Source: JAEUIZ01 sp046155605 (GTDB taxonomy: Bacteria; Planctomycetota; Phycisphaerae; Phycisphaerales; UBA1924). Taken from it: a stretch of 64,000 nt of DNA. The translations under genes and the position numbers were made by a program. Positions 30,879 to 39,566 of the stretch are shown here, in pieces (the first letter of the stretch is position 1; each line of letters begins with the position of its first letter). The notes below the pieces were generated by a model. It was not told the DNA's origin, made no database searches, and saw only the letters and a program-made list of their open reading frames with translations. Location: the NCBI GenBank assembly GCA_046155605.1, contig JBJXFQ010000101.1:62001-126000 (forward strand). Direction: 5' to 3'.

Positions 30879-31864
30879 CCAGCACGCACGCGCACAAGAT
30901 CGTCATCATCGGTTCGGGACCGGCAGGCTGGACGGCGGCCATCTATGCCGCGCGGGCCCAACTCGCCCCGGTGGTGTACATCGGCGTTCCGAAGCAGGAC
31001 CCGGGCCCGGTGCTCCCCGGCGGGCAACTCATGCTCACGACCGAAGTCGAGAACTATCCCGGCTTCGAGCACGGGGTCATGGGACCCGAGATGATGGCCA
31101 AGTTCCAGGCGCAGGCCGAGCGATTCGGCACCAAGGTGATCGGCGAAGACGTCGCACGCTGCGATTTCGCGCGGGCAGCCGGCTCGCCGCACACCCTTCA
31201 CACGTCGTCCGGCGACGCGGTGAAGGCGTCGGCGGTCATCATCGCAACCGGTGCCACCGCCAACTGGATCGGGCTGCCCAACGAGATGCGCCTCGCCACG
31301 ATCGGCGGCGGCGTTTCCGCCTGTGCCGTCTGCGACGGCGCGCTCCCCGCCTTCCGTGGGCAGCGGCTCTGCGTCGTCGGCGGCGGCGACACCGCGATGG
31401 AAGAGGCCACCTATCTCACCAAGTTCGCCAGCGAGGTCGTCGTCATCCACCGCCGCGATTCCCTCCGCGCCAGCAAGATCATGCAGGACCGGTTCATCGC
31501 GCGGCCCAATGCGCGGATGCTCTGGAACAGCGTCGTCGTCGATTGCCTCGGCGACGAGAAACTCACCGGCCTGCGCATCAAGGACACCAAAACGGGCTCG
31601 GAGAGCACGCTCGAGTGCAAGGGCCTCTTCGTCGCGATCGGCCATACCCCCGCCACGCGGTTTCTGGGCGGCAGCGGGATCGAACTCGATTCGAGCGGCT
31701 ATGTCGCGCTCAAGCAGCGCAACTCATACACGAACATCCCGGGCGTCTTCGCCGCGGGCGACGTGGCGGACAGCGCCTATCGCCAGGCCGTCACGGCCGC
31801 GGGCATGGGCTGCATGGCGGCCCTCGACGCCGAGCGCTGGCTCGCGGCGAATAACGTGCATTAG
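30875..31864 (+). CDS. trxB: Thioredoxin-disulfide reductase
   Basis: The 329-residue flavoprotein reduces thioredoxin with NADPH in the cytoplasm. The FAD site is GSGPAGWTAAIYAARA (about residues 13-28), the redox pair is C150-A-V-C153-D-G, the NADPH site is GGGDTAMEEA (about 171-180), and the C-terminal FAD motif is GVFAAGDVAD (about 291-300). Length and motif order match low-molecular-weight bacterial TrxB. It starts with GTG overlapping the stop of the exported-protein gene, an unusual partner for trxB. Confidence 0.95.
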   Translation: MTSTHAHKIVIIGSGPAGWTAAIYAARAQLAPVVYIGVPKQDPGPVLPGGQLMLTTEVENYPGFEHGVMGPEMMAKFQAQAERFGTKVIGEDVARCDFARAAGSPHTLHTSSGDAVKASAVIIATGATANWIGLPNEMRLATIGGGVSACAVCDGALPAFRGQRLCVVGGGDTAMEEATYLTKFASEVVVIHRRDSLRASKIMQDRFIARPNARMLWNSVVVDCLGDEKLTGLRIKDTKTGSESTLECKGLFVAIGHTPATRFLGGSGIELDSSGYVALKQRNSYTNIPGVFAAGDVADSAYRQAVTAAGMGCMAALDAERWLAANNVH

Positions 31865-31898
31865 CGACGCACTACACGCCAGAGGCCAGAACCATCGA

Positions 31899-31913
31899 CG
31901 GCGCTTCGCGCCG
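31899..31913. terminator. GC hairpin between convergent trxB and floA
   Basis: CGGCG and CGCCG flank a CTTCG loop in the 60-base convergent gap. No T tract follows on either strand, so it may act only as an RNA 3'-end structure. Confidence 0.35.
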
Positions 31914-31924
31914 GGTACATCCGC

Positions 31925-32920
31925 TCAACTCTTCGTCCCGCCCTCGCCGCCGATCGCCGCTCGCATGCTCGTGTCGGCCTGCATGTTCCGCATCTTGTAA
32001 TAGTCCATGATCCCGATGTTGCCGCTGCGGAACGCCTCCGCCATCGCCCGCGGCACCTCCGACTCCGCCAGCACCACCAGCGCCTTGTTCTTCTGCGCCT
32101 CGGCCACGTATTCCTGCTCCAACGCCACCGCCAGGGCACGCCGCTTCTCCGCCTCCGCCTGCGCCATCTGCTTGTTCGCCTCGGCCTGCGCGATCTGCAA
32201 CTTCGCGCCGATGTTCTCGCCCACGTCGATGTCCGCGATGTCGATCGAGAGAATCTCGAACGCCGTCCCCGCGTCCAGCCCCTTCTGCATCACCGTCTTG
32301 CTGATCTTGTCCGGGTTCTCCAGGACCGACTTGTGGCTCACCGCCGAACCAATCGTCGTCACGATGCCCTCGCCCACTCGCGCGATGATCGTCTCTTCCG
32401 TGGCCCCGCCGACGAGCCGGGCGATGTTCGTCCGCACCGTGACTCGCGCCTTGGCCTTGAGTTGGATGCCGTCCTGCGCCACCGCGTCGATCGTCGCGCG
32501 CGGGCCGTTCTGCGCCGGGCAGTCGATCACCTTCGGATTCACCGACGTCTGCACCGCGTCCAGGATGTCGCGCCCCGCCAGGTCGATCGCCGTCGCGATG
32601 TTCCACGGCAGATCAATTTTCGCGCTCCGGGCCGCGATCATCGCGCTGATGACATTCGGCACCCGCCCGCCCGCCAGATAGTGCGTCTCGAGCGCGTTGC
32701 TGGGGATGTCCATCCCTGCCTTGACCGCCCGGATCCGCGAATAGACCACCGTGCGGATGTCCACCTTCCGCAGTCGCATCCCGATGATCTCGAAGATGCT
32801 CACGTGCGCGTTCGACAGCATCGCCTGGATCCACAGGCTGATGAACTGCCCGACGACCACGACCAGCACGAGCCCGAAGAGCCCCGCCACCACCAACCCG
32901 ACGATCAGAATCTTGTCCAT
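31925..32920 (-). CDS. floA: Flotillin-like protein FloA
   Basis: The 331-residue protein has one N-terminal membrane segment (ILIVGLVVAGLFGLVLVVVVG, residues 4-24), an SPFH domain (about 60-220, with NPKVIDCPAQ and GIQLKAKARVTVRTNI), and a C-terminal coiled coil rich in Ala/Glu (LQIAQAEANKQMAQAEAEKRRALAVALEQEY). Length, lack of a second hairpin and order match FloA/YqfA, which organises membrane microdomains. It is the last gene of an operon with two NfeD proteins, its known functional partners. Confidence 0.9.
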   Translation of the reverse strand: MDKILIVGLVVAGLFGLVLVVVVGQFISLWIQAMLSNAHVSIFEIIGMRLRKVDIRTVVYSRIRAVKAGMDIPSNALETHYLAGGRVPNVISAMIAARSAKIDLPWNIATAIDLAGRDILDAVQTSVNPKVIDCPAQNGPRATIDAVAQDGIQLKAKARVTVRTNIARLVGGATEETIIARVGEGIVTTIGSAVSHKSVLENPDKISKTVMQKGLDAGTAFEILSIDIADIDVGENIGAKLQIAQAEANKQMAQAEAEKRRALAVALEQEYVAEAQKNKALVVLAESEVPRAMAEAFRSGNIGIMDYYKMRNMQADTSMRAAIGGEGGTKS

Positions 32921-32950
32921 GCCTTCGCTCCTGCACTCTCTGTTGCCCGA

Positions 32951-33454
32951 CTAGCCGATCGCTCGGACCTTGAGTTGATTCGCCTCAACCACCGTGACTC
33001 GCACCCTCGTTCCCGCGGCGACGAACGCCGAATCCGAGAGCGCCTCATACCGCTTCCCACCGATCTCAACGAGCCCGACGGGCCGCAGGTCCGTCAGCAC
33101 CGTGCCCTCGGCCCCGAAGAGCGCCGCCAGCCGCTCGCGCTCTTTGCTCTCCGCGAGTTGTTCCGCCTCGACCTCTTCCAGCGATCGTTCGCCCAGCATC
33201 TTGCGCCCGATCGGAGTGTGCGGCCACACCTTCCACGCAAAGCCCATCGCCATCGGCCCCAGGATCATCACCGCGGCCAGGCCGATCAGCCCCCACGTCG
33301 TCCCATAGCGGAACAGGCACACGACCCCGCCCACGGCGCACCCGATCGCCGCGATCGCGATCAGCCCGCCCGAGGGTACGAACACCTCGATGACGACGAG
33401 CAGCAGCCCAGCCGCAAGCAGTCCCAATCCCCAGAGAAGCAGGCCCTCATTCAC
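32951..33454 (-). CDS. NfeD-like membrane protein (short form)
   Basis: The 167-residue protein has three or four N-terminal membrane spans (about residues 5-25, 28-47, 53-75) and a C-terminal OB-fold-type NfeD domain (about 110-165, GTVLTDLRPVGLVEIGGKRYEALSDSAFVAAGTRVRV). Short NfeD proteins bind flotillin-type SPFH partners; floA follows 30 bases downstream and the long NfeD lies upstream. It probably helps assemble the FloA membrane domain. Confidence 0.85.
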   Translation of the reverse strand: MNEGLLLWGLGLLAAGLLLVVIEVFVPSGGLIAIAAIGCAVGGVVCLFRYGTTWGLIGLAAVMILGPMAMGFAWKVWPHTPIGRKMLGERSLEEVEAEQLAESKERERLAALFGAEGTVLTDLRPVGLVEIGGKRYEALSDSAFVAAGTRVRVTVVEANQLKVRAIG

Positions 33455-33496
33455 TCGGTGACACCTCCAGCCGTCGGGCAGAGGGTACGGCCCTGC

Positions 33497-35425
33497 TCAC
33501 GCCCGCTCCACCCCGACCCGGAAGTCTGAGACGTTCGTCACCCGCACGGCCTGCCCAGGTTCGACGAAGCCCGTCTCCGAAACCACGTCCACCAGCCGAT
33601 CGCCAAACTGGGCGCGCCCCGATGGCCTGAGCGGCGTCTGGGCCACGCCCGTCGCGCCGACTTTGACCGCGCCCGCCGACGCCCCAATGGCGCGCAACAG
33701 ATCATCGCCAGGCCGCAGATCGACATCGCCGGATTCCTTCAGCACCAGCCGCCCGAAGATCGGCAAGGAGCCGAAGTTGCGCGCGACGAAGTACATCAAG
33801 GCGCCGGACGTCACCACGCTCAGCAGGAGCGTCGCCAGGCTGTAGACCAGCCCGCTCTGCTGCGCCGGCGTGTCCGGGAAAATCCCGCCCGAAGGCAGAA
33901 AGGCCGCGACCAGCCCGCCGAACATCAGCGCCAACCCGACAAATCCGAACGCGCCCACGCCGGGGATCACAAAGATCTCGATGAGCACCAGCGCCAGCCC
34001 GCCGACGATCGCCGCGACCTCCCACCAGTTCGCCAGATTCACCAGGAGTTGTGGCCCAAGCAGCAGCGCCAGCGCCACTGTCGCCACGCCCGCCGGCAGA
34101 ACCGCCCCCGGATGCGTGATCTCCACAAACGTCGCCAGCAGGAAAATCACCAGCAGCAGCCCCTGCACCGGCCGCATCGTCAGGATCGCCACCAATCCCT
34201 CCGACCATGTCTGGTCCAGCCGAAGCAGGTGCTTCGCGCCGAGGAACGCCTTGAGTTCTTCCTCGTTCTGCACGGTCGCGACGCTCAGGCCATACCGCTT
34301 GAGTTGCTCCGCCTTGAACACAAACGGCCCCGCGCCGGTGCTCACATACTCCACCAGCCGCCACCGGTCCCGATCCGCTCCCGTCAGCACCGGCCGACTC
34401 AGCGGCAACTGCTGCCGCGCCGTCACCTCGCCCGCGATCGCTTCCAGTCCCGGTGCGCCCGCGACAAAGCGATTCGGATCATTCGGGCTCGGCGGGGGCA
34501 CGGGCACCGACGGTCGATGACCACCACGGCTACGCCGCTGTAGCAACCTCGTCGGGTCCGGCAGTGTCGGCGTCTTTGGCTGTTCGGCCGCGCCCGCGGG
34601 CGTGCTCGTCTCCGGCATCGGTGGTGCGGCAGGCAGGACGGGTGTCATACCAACTTCCGGTGCCTCGCCAAACACCCGCGCGTACTCCGCCTTCGTCACG
34701 AACACCCGCTGCTGCGTCGTCGTGTTCTCGATTAGCCACAACTCGACGCCGCGGCTGGCGATCCCCTGCACCAGCAACTCGTCTCGCCCGTGCAGCCGCG
34801 CCGATTCGACCAGTTCCGAGATCAGCGGGCTCAGAAACTTCTGCCGCTCGCTCTCGGGCATCGTGTTGATCATCCCGAACATCGACGGCCCGAGGATCGG
34901 GATCGCGTCGCCGAGAGTACACGGATCCGTCGCGACGATCTCGCGGCACGCCAGCGCGATCACCGCGCCGCCCGAGTACGCGTCTCGATTCACCCACGCC
35001 ACCGTGTTCTTGATCGAACTCCCCTTGATCGCGTCGCAGATGCCCAGCACCGCCCGCAGATCGCCCCCCGGCGTATCGATCTCGAAAACCAGCGCGTTCG
35101 CCCCCGCACGCTCCGCGATCTGAATCCGCCGACGGATGCTGCCGAGCGTCGTCGAGTTGATCTCGCCGCGGATAGTGAGAATCGCGACGTTATTGGCCTG
35201 CCGCGACGCCGGGACAGCCGCTTGCCCAGCCGAGCCCTGCCCGATGCCGGCGAGCGTCCAGACGACCATGACCAGGGACGCGGCCACGCGCGCCGCCGAC
35301 CGGAGCGCCGCGCGGACCGCGCCATGTGTCGTCGCCGACGCGCCCATGCTTCTTGGCTTTGGTGGCACAGGCGTCCCGCCAGCGCGGATCAACCGTCCAA
35401 CCGTTGCTGTCAATGTCGCTTTCAC
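33497..35425 (-). CDS. NfeD1b-type membrane protein with ClpP-class serine protease domain
   Basis: The 642-residue product has a basic leader and membrane anchor (about residues 50-72), a ClpP/crotonase-fold protease domain (about 80-250: VAILTIRGEINSTTLGSIRRRI, EIDTPGGDLRAV, and NRDAYSGGAVIALACREIV with the likely catalytic Ser near residue 150), several membrane spans (about 445-565) and a C-terminal NfeD OB domain. Long NfeD proteins cleave partner SPFH proteins or stomatins. The start used is GTG; an ATG 26 codons further in (MGASATTH) is an alternative. Operon head of nfeD-floA. Confidence 0.85.
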   Translation of the reverse strand: MKATLTATVGRLIRAGGTPVPPKPRSMGASATTHGAVRAALRSAARVAASLVMVVWTLAGIGQGSAGQAAVPASRQANNVAILTIRGEINSTTLGSIRRRIQIAERAGANALVFEIDTPGGDLRAVLGICDAIKGSSIKNTVAWVNRDAYSGGAVIALACREIVATDPCTLGDAIPILGPSMFGMINTMPESERQKFLSPLISELVESARLHGRDELLVQGIASRGVELWLIENTTTQQRVFVTKAEYARVFGEAPEVGMTPVLPAAPPMPETSTPAGAAEQPKTPTLPDPTRLLQRRSRGGHRPSVPVPPPSPNDPNRFVAGAPGLEAIAGEVTARQQLPLSRPVLTGADRDRWRLVEYVSTGAGPFVFKAEQLKRYGLSVATVQNEEELKAFLGAKHLLRLDQTWSEGLVAILTMRPVQGLLLVIFLLATFVEITHPGAVLPAGVATVALALLLGPQLLVNLANWWEVAAIVGGLALVLIEIFVIPGVGAFGFVGLALMFGGLVAAFLPSGGIFPDTPAQQSGLVYSLATLLLSVVTSGALMYFVARNFGSLPIFGRLVLKESGDVDLRPGDDLLRAIGASAGAVKVGATGVAQTPLRPSGRAQFGDRLVDVVSETGFVEPGQAVRVTNVSDFRVGVERA

Positions 35426-35625
35426 TCAAAACTATAGTTCGTCCCCGACCGCCTGCGGTTTCACTTGTTCCGTGCCCCCGACTGGCGTGCCTTCGTGCCA
35501 TCGACGGCTGCCGGGAGCGGGCAGTGCGATCGAGAAATCGACAGTCCCGTTCAAATCCGCCTGAGTCCGGTCGGGAACCCGAGCCTTCGCTCGCGGGCTC
35601 GCTCAGACTCGGCGTCACCCATTCT

Positions 35626-37566
35626 TCACTTTTTTTCTTCCCCTCCGTCCCTTCGTCCCCCCGTCCCCTCATCCCTTCTTCCCACCGCCTCGATCGTCTC
35701 GCACACCGCCAGCAGGGTCGTCGCCGTCGCCTCCGGCGTGATCCGCTGGTCCCACACGCTCCCGCGCACGCCCCACATCGCGCCCACCGGGTCCAGGTAC
35801 ATGTGCCCCTCCGCCGCGCCGGCGGACAACTGCCGCAGATACCGCAGCGCCGCCAAGAGCCGCGCGGTCTCGATCGCCGCCGACTCCCGCGGCGTCAGCG
35901 TCGGATCGCGCAGCATGGTCGCCACCATCGCCAGCGGCCGCGCCGCGTGCCACGTCGGCAGCACACCCGTGGTGCCACTGAACACGATCCCGCCCGCCAG
36001 GTCAAGTCTGACGTGGCCGAGCGACTCCGGCCGCAGGGTGTGCGCCCACATCATCTCCCGCATCTGCCGCAGTGCCTCCGCGCTCGGCACCTCCGTCTCG
36101 GGCGTCAAACGATCCCGCGCCGCCAACTCCGCCCACCCGAGCCACGGCATCGCGCCGCCCAACTCGACCAGCGGCGTGCGCACAAACGTCTCCCGGATCA
36201 GTGGCAGCGACACACTCCGCGTCGGCTCCTCCGGCGCGACGCCGGATGGCGCTGGCACGGCGGTCTGCGTGGCCCAGGCAACCAGCCCAGCCAGGCCCGG
36301 CGGCACGGCCTGCACCGTCGATGTGCCACGGGAAACAAGGCCGGCCGCGCGCGCGCGCAGCCGGCTTAGGAATGGCGCTTCCTCGTTGCCCTGCCACGGC
36401 GCTAATTCATCCGTTGTGCGTACGAGCAACGCCGCGGCGAAGAGGTCGTCGCTGCGGCCGTGATTGATGTCAAAGAGTCGGAGGACGCGAAGGACGGCGG
36501 CGCGCGCGCGCCGCGCGCCTTCCGCGTCAAAGGACGCTGCCGTGCGCGCGAAACGCTGCAGCGCAAAGGCGACGAGCGCGTGTTGCGCCGGCGTGCCCGA
36601 CTCGCCGCCGCCGGCGAGATCGAGCACCGGATTGAACGCACCGGGATAGGTGCTGTTGTCGTCGGGGATTCGCCGGATGAGGTGCTCGGCGAGCCCGGAA
36701 GCCCAGCGGCCGATCTCGGCAGCCGAGAGCGGTGGCGGAGCGACGCCGCCGCGAAGGAGATAGGCCAGTTCGTGCGAACCGGGGAGTTGCACGAGGTGGG
36801 TGACGCGGAAGCGGTAGAAGGAAGGATCGAGCCCGAGATCGCGCGGCTCTTTGAGGCCCAGGGCCGGGTCGCCCGAGAGCCTGCTGAGGAGCGAGCGAAG
36901 GGCCGCGGGCGGCTCGGTCGCGTTGCTGAGCATCGCGTCCGGGAACAAGGCTTCGAGTTTGTCACCAAGCCGCAGCGCCACGCCATCGACGCCCGGCTCG
37001 ACCAGCGCCAGCGCGTCGGCCCATTTGGTGACAGTGATGGGTATGAGCGGCCCGGCAAGTTCGATCGAGATGTCCACCTGCCTGGCGATCTCTTCGTTGC
37101 GGCCGGGGAGCGATGGATCGGAGGCGAAGGGCAGGCGGTCGGAGGCGGCGGCGATCGCCGCGGATGCCGCGCTGCGAAGGGTGTCGGAGAGGCCGAGGGT
37201 GCCATCGGCCCAGGCGGAGCCACGTCCGATCACTCGACCCGCGCATCGGAGGGTGACGCAGGCTCCGTGGGCGTGGGGGAGGCCCTCGGCGCGCGCCGGG
37301 ACGGACCAGGATCGGACCCAGCCAATGACGGCGTCCATGGCCGCGCCGGTCATTGATACGGAGGGCGGCTGGCCGGGATCGTCGGCGCGAGTGGGGAGGG
37401 CAAGCGACGGTGTTGCGAGAACGCAACACAAGATGATGCCGCGGAGCCACCGGCGTGCGCAGCCGGCGATGCGTCCGGGGCGGTGATCGGACGCGAGGTG
37501 CTCCGGCAGGCTCGGGCGCGGGGCCGGTGCTGGCGGGCGATCGAGTTGGCACGGGCGTTGTTTCAT
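35626..37566 (-). CDS. Exported protein with AMMECR1-like domain and alpha/alpha-toroid-like C-terminus
   Basis: The ATG at 37566 gives 646 residues with a signal peptide after a long basic leader (WLRGIILCCVLATPSLALPTRA). Residues about 95-265 follow the AMMECR1 pattern: ACVTLRCAGRVIGRGSAW, RSAASAAIAAASDRLPF, ARQVDISIELAGPL, LVEPGVDGVALRLGDKLEALFP and a closing YRFRVTHLVQL. AMMECR1 proteins are normally cytoplasmic and stand-alone or fused to MEMO. The remaining residues are helical repeats (HALVAFALQRFARTAASFDAEGARRARAAVLRVLRLFDINHG) resembling an alpha/alpha toroid. The C-terminus ends in low-complexity Gly/Arg/Glu/Lys. Function unknown. Confidence 0.65.
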   Translation of the reverse strand: MKQRPCQLDRPPAPAPRPSLPEHLASDHRPGRIAGCARRWLRGIILCCVLATPSLALPTRADDPGQPPSVSMTGAAMDAVIGWVRSWSVPARAEGLPHAHGACVTLRCAGRVIGRGSAWADGTLGLSDTLRSAASAAIAAASDRLPFASDPSLPGRNEEIARQVDISIELAGPLIPITVTKWADALALVEPGVDGVALRLGDKLEALFPDAMLSNATEPPAALRSLLSRLSGDPALGLKEPRDLGLDPSFYRFRVTHLVQLPGSHELAYLLRGGVAPPPLSAAEIGRWASGLAEHLIRRIPDDNSTYPGAFNPVLDLAGGGESGTPAQHALVAFALQRFARTAASFDAEGARRARAAVLRVLRLFDINHGRSDDLFAAALLVRTTDELAPWQGNEEAPFLSRLRARAAGLVSRGTSTVQAVPPGLAGLVAWATQTAVPAPSGVAPEEPTRSVSLPLIRETFVRTPLVELGGAMPWLGWAELAARDRLTPETEVPSAEALRQMREMMWAHTLRPESLGHVRLDLAGGIVFSGTTGVLPTWHAARPLAMVATMLRDPTLTPRESAAIETARLLAALRYLRQLSAGAAEGHMYLDPVGAMWGVRGSVWDQRITPEATATTLLAVCETIEAVGRRDEGTGGRRDGGEEKK

Positions 37567-37601
37567 GGTTCCCCGTCGGACAACTTCAGAAAGGGCAGGA
37601 G

Positions 37602-37682
37602 ATGAAGGCCGCACTCGTATTGACCGAGAACCATAAGCGCATCGCGATGCTGGCCCTGCTGAGTTTCCTGGCGATGTGCTGA
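37602..37682 (+). CDS. Possible 26-residue leader peptide or small protein
   Basis: The frame MKAALVLTENHKRIAMLALL then SFLAMC is preceded by AAAGGGCAGGAG, which contains usable ribosome-site sequence although the last GAG touches the ATG. The second half is hydrophobic. A 12-base-pair hairpin lies 88 bases downstream and no gene follows on this strand for 900 bases. It could be a leader peptide of an attenuator, a small membrane peptide, or chance. Confidence 0.3.
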   Translation: MKAALVLTENHKRIAMLALLSFLAMC

Positions 37683-37948
37683 AAGGACACGGGCACCGGC
37701 CAGATGACCAACTGACGCAAGGCTCGGCCCTGACTGTCTGTCGAGGCCGGGAGGGGGGAGAGAGACCGCAGGCCCCGGCGGTAAACCGTCGGGGCCTTGC
37801 CATGCGCGGGGGAAGCGTGTAATGGGGTCAGAGGGGCGCGCGTGATATGGCAAAGGGCCGCCCCTAGCGGCACTCGCTTCACTCGCGTCGCGCCCCCAAC
37901 GGGTCCGGGTGGGGTTTCAAAGTCCGGCACTGCTGGAACGAACATTCG
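37683..37948. other. Intergenic region with one strong hairpin
   Basis: Between the small frame and the 3' end of ogt no coding signal is seen. The region holds the hairpin at 37770-37797 and purine-rich GGGAGGGGGGAGAGAGA upstream of it. It lies downstream of a leftward gene end and could encode a short non-coding RNA. Confidence 0.4.
37770..37797. terminator. Strong 12-bp hairpin (terminator or RNA element)
   Basis: AGGCCCCGGCGG and CCGTCGGGGCCT pair with one G-U and a TAAA loop. Only two T follow on the plus strand. It is placed to terminate a short plus-strand transcript from 37,6xx or the leftward ogt transcript. Confidence 0.5.
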
Positions 37949-38488
37949 CTAAGCGCGCTGAGAGAGCGGTGTACCGCGGAGGCCGTGCCCAAGTGTCGGA
38001 TCGGCCAACAGCGAGCCCTCGTGTTCGAGGAGCCACTGTTTGCGATTGAGGCCGCCGCCGTAGCCGTGGAGGCGGCCTGCGGCGTCGATGACGCGGTGGC
38101 AGGGGATGATGATCGCGATGGGATTGGCACCGTTGGCGGCACCGACGGCACGAGCGGCGTTGGGCGTGCCGAGTCGGCGTGCGAGATCGCCGTAGGTGGT
38201 GGTTGTGCCATAGGGGATATGGAGGAGCGCGGCCCAGACTCGCTGTTGGAACGCAGTGCCGATGGGAGCAAGGGGAAGATTGAAGCCGTGCCTCGTGCCG
38301 GCGAAGTACTCGTCGAGTTGGGCATGGACGCGATCGAGGAGGTGGCGCTGGGCGGGAGTGTGGGCGTGGTTGGCGGCGGGGCGAGTATGCCGACCGCCTG
38401 GAAACTGGAGGAAAGCGAGGCCGACATCGACGCCGGCGAGGAGATCGCCCAGTGGCGAGGGGAAGATTTGGGTTGCAAGGGCGTCCAT
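37949..38488 (-). CDS. ogt: Methylated-DNA--[protein]-cysteine S-methyltransferase
   Basis: The 179-residue protein repairs O6-methylguanine by irreversible transfer of the methyl group to its own cysteine. The active site is IIIPCHRVI with C130; the helix-turn-helix lies before it (TTTTYGDLARRLGTPNAARAVGAANGANP, about residues 95-123) and GYGGGLNRKQWLLEHE follows. The N-terminal domain lacks the Ada zinc site, as in Ogt. It is divergent from rsmH. A TACCCT hexamer 11 bases before the ATG and no ribosome site suggest a leaderless mRNA. Confidence 0.95.
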   Translation of the reverse strand: MDALATQIFPSPLGDLLAGVDVGLAFLQFPGGRHTRPAANHAHTPAQRHLLDRVHAQLDEYFAGTRHGFNLPLAPIGTAFQQRVWAALLHIPYGTTTTYGDLARRLGTPNAARAVGAANGANPIAIIIPCHRVIDAAGRLHGYGGGLNRKQWLLEHEGSLLADPTLGHGLRGTPLSQRA

Positions 38489-38493
38489 GCGGG

Positions 38494-38499
38494 AGGGTA
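38494..38499 (-). promoter_or_regulatory. -10-like element of ogt (leaderless spacing)
   Basis: TACCCT on the minus strand begins 11 bases before the ogt ATG, placing a transcription start at or next to the A of the start codon. No Shine-Dalgarno sequence is present. Confidence 0.4.
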
Positions 38500-38569
38500 G
38501 CCGACGGCGATGGCGAGGTGCCGGACGACCGATGCGAGGAGCGTGGGGACGGGCGGCGACGAGGGCCGT

Positions 38570-38575
38570 TACGAT
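38570..38575 (+). promoter_or_regulatory. -10-like element of rsmH (leaderless spacing)
   Basis: TACGAT begins 13 bases before the TTG proposed as the rsmH start. No ribosome site lies between. Confidence 0.4.
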
Positions 38576-38582
38576 CTCGCGC

Positions 38583-39533
38583 TTGAAGAAGGTAGATGGG
38601 GTTGCTCGCGATCACGTTCCGGTCCTGCTGTCGCGGGTGCTGGAGGTGATCTCGCCCGTGCCGGGGCAGGTGATCGTGGATTGCACGGTGGGCCGCGGGG
38701 GTCATTCGTCGGCGATTCTGGAGCGGCTTGGGGGATCGGAGCCGGGAGTGGCTGCGGGGCGGCTGATCGGGATCGACATGGATGCGGTCAATCTCGCGGC
38801 AGCATGTGAGCGGCTTGAGCGAGTCGGGAGGGGAGCGAGATTCGATCTCTTTCACACGAACTTTGCGGGCCTGCCGGGAGTGCTCGCGCGCGCGGGCGTC
38901 GAGGACGGGCGCGTCGATGCGATCCTGGCGGACGTCGGCGTTTCGAGCACGCAGATCGACGATCCCGAGCGCGGGTTTTCGTATCGGCGTCCCGGCCCGC
39001 TCGACATGCGGATGGACCCGAGCCGTGGGCAGCCGGCGTCGGCGCTGGTGAACCGGATGAGCGAGGACGAGTTGGCCGGGGCGCTGCTGGAACTTGGGGA
39101 TGAGACGGACGCGCCGCAGATCGCGCGGCTGATCGTGGAGAGGCGGGAGGCGAGCCCGATCATCACGACGCAGGAACTGATGGCGATCGTCTGCGAGGCG
39201 CGGGATTTCACGATTCAGCGAGCGGCGGGCGCGAAACTGCACCCGGCAGCGCGAACGTTTCAGGCGTTGCGGATCCTGGTGAATCGGGAGTTGGCGAACC
39301 TGGATCGACTGCTGAAGGTGTTGCCGGAGGTGCTCAGGCCGGGCGGGGTCGCGGCGATCATCAGTTTTCATTCGGGCGAGGATCGACGGGTGAAGTACGC
39401 GTTTCGGGACGGGCTGCGGGCGGGGGTCTATGCCGCGGAGAACCGGGATCCGATCATCGCGGATGCGGCGGAGCAGCGAGCGAACCCGCGTTCGCGCTCG
39501 GCGAAGTTGCGCTGGGCGCGGCGAGCGGGGTGA
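38583..39533 (+). CDS. rsmH: 16S rRNA (cytosine(1402)-N4)-methyltransferase
   Basis: The 316-residue enzyme methylates N4 of C1402 in 16S rRNA using S-adenosylmethionine. Motifs: DHVPVLLSRVLEVI at the N-terminus, VIVDCTVGRGGHSSAIL for the SAM loop, DAILADVGVSSTQIDDPERGFSYR...PLDMRMD, and LHPAARTFQALRILVNREL with ISFHSGEDRRVKY. The TTG start is chosen because it places about nine residues before HVPVLL, as in homologues, and a -10 hexamer sits 13 bases upstream; an ATG at 38532 is the alternative. It is not followed by the usual division-wall cluster (ftsL, pbp) seen in many bacteria. Confidence 0.9.
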   Translation: MKKVDGVARDHVPVLLSRVLEVISPVPGQVIVDCTVGRGGHSSAILERLGGSEPGVAAGRLIGIDMDAVNLAAACERLERVGRGARFDLFHTNFAGLPGVLARAGVEDGRVDAILADVGVSSTQIDDPERGFSYRRPGPLDMRMDPSRGQPASALVNRMSEDELAGALLELGDETDAPQIARLIVERREASPIITTQELMAIVCEARDFTIQRAAGAKLHPAARTFQALRILVNRELANLDRLLKVLPEVLRPGGVAAIISFHSGEDRRVKYAFRDGLRAGVYAAENRDPIIADAAEQRANPRSRSAKLRWARRAG

Positions 39534-39566
39534 TCGGTGTGCCAGCGCTGATTTGCATTGGCCCGC

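Noticed and set aside
36340..36530. GCGCGC-rich stretches as a Z-DNA or regulatory element
   Set aside because: They lie within the coding sequence of the AMMECR1-like gene and are explained by Arg/Ala codons.
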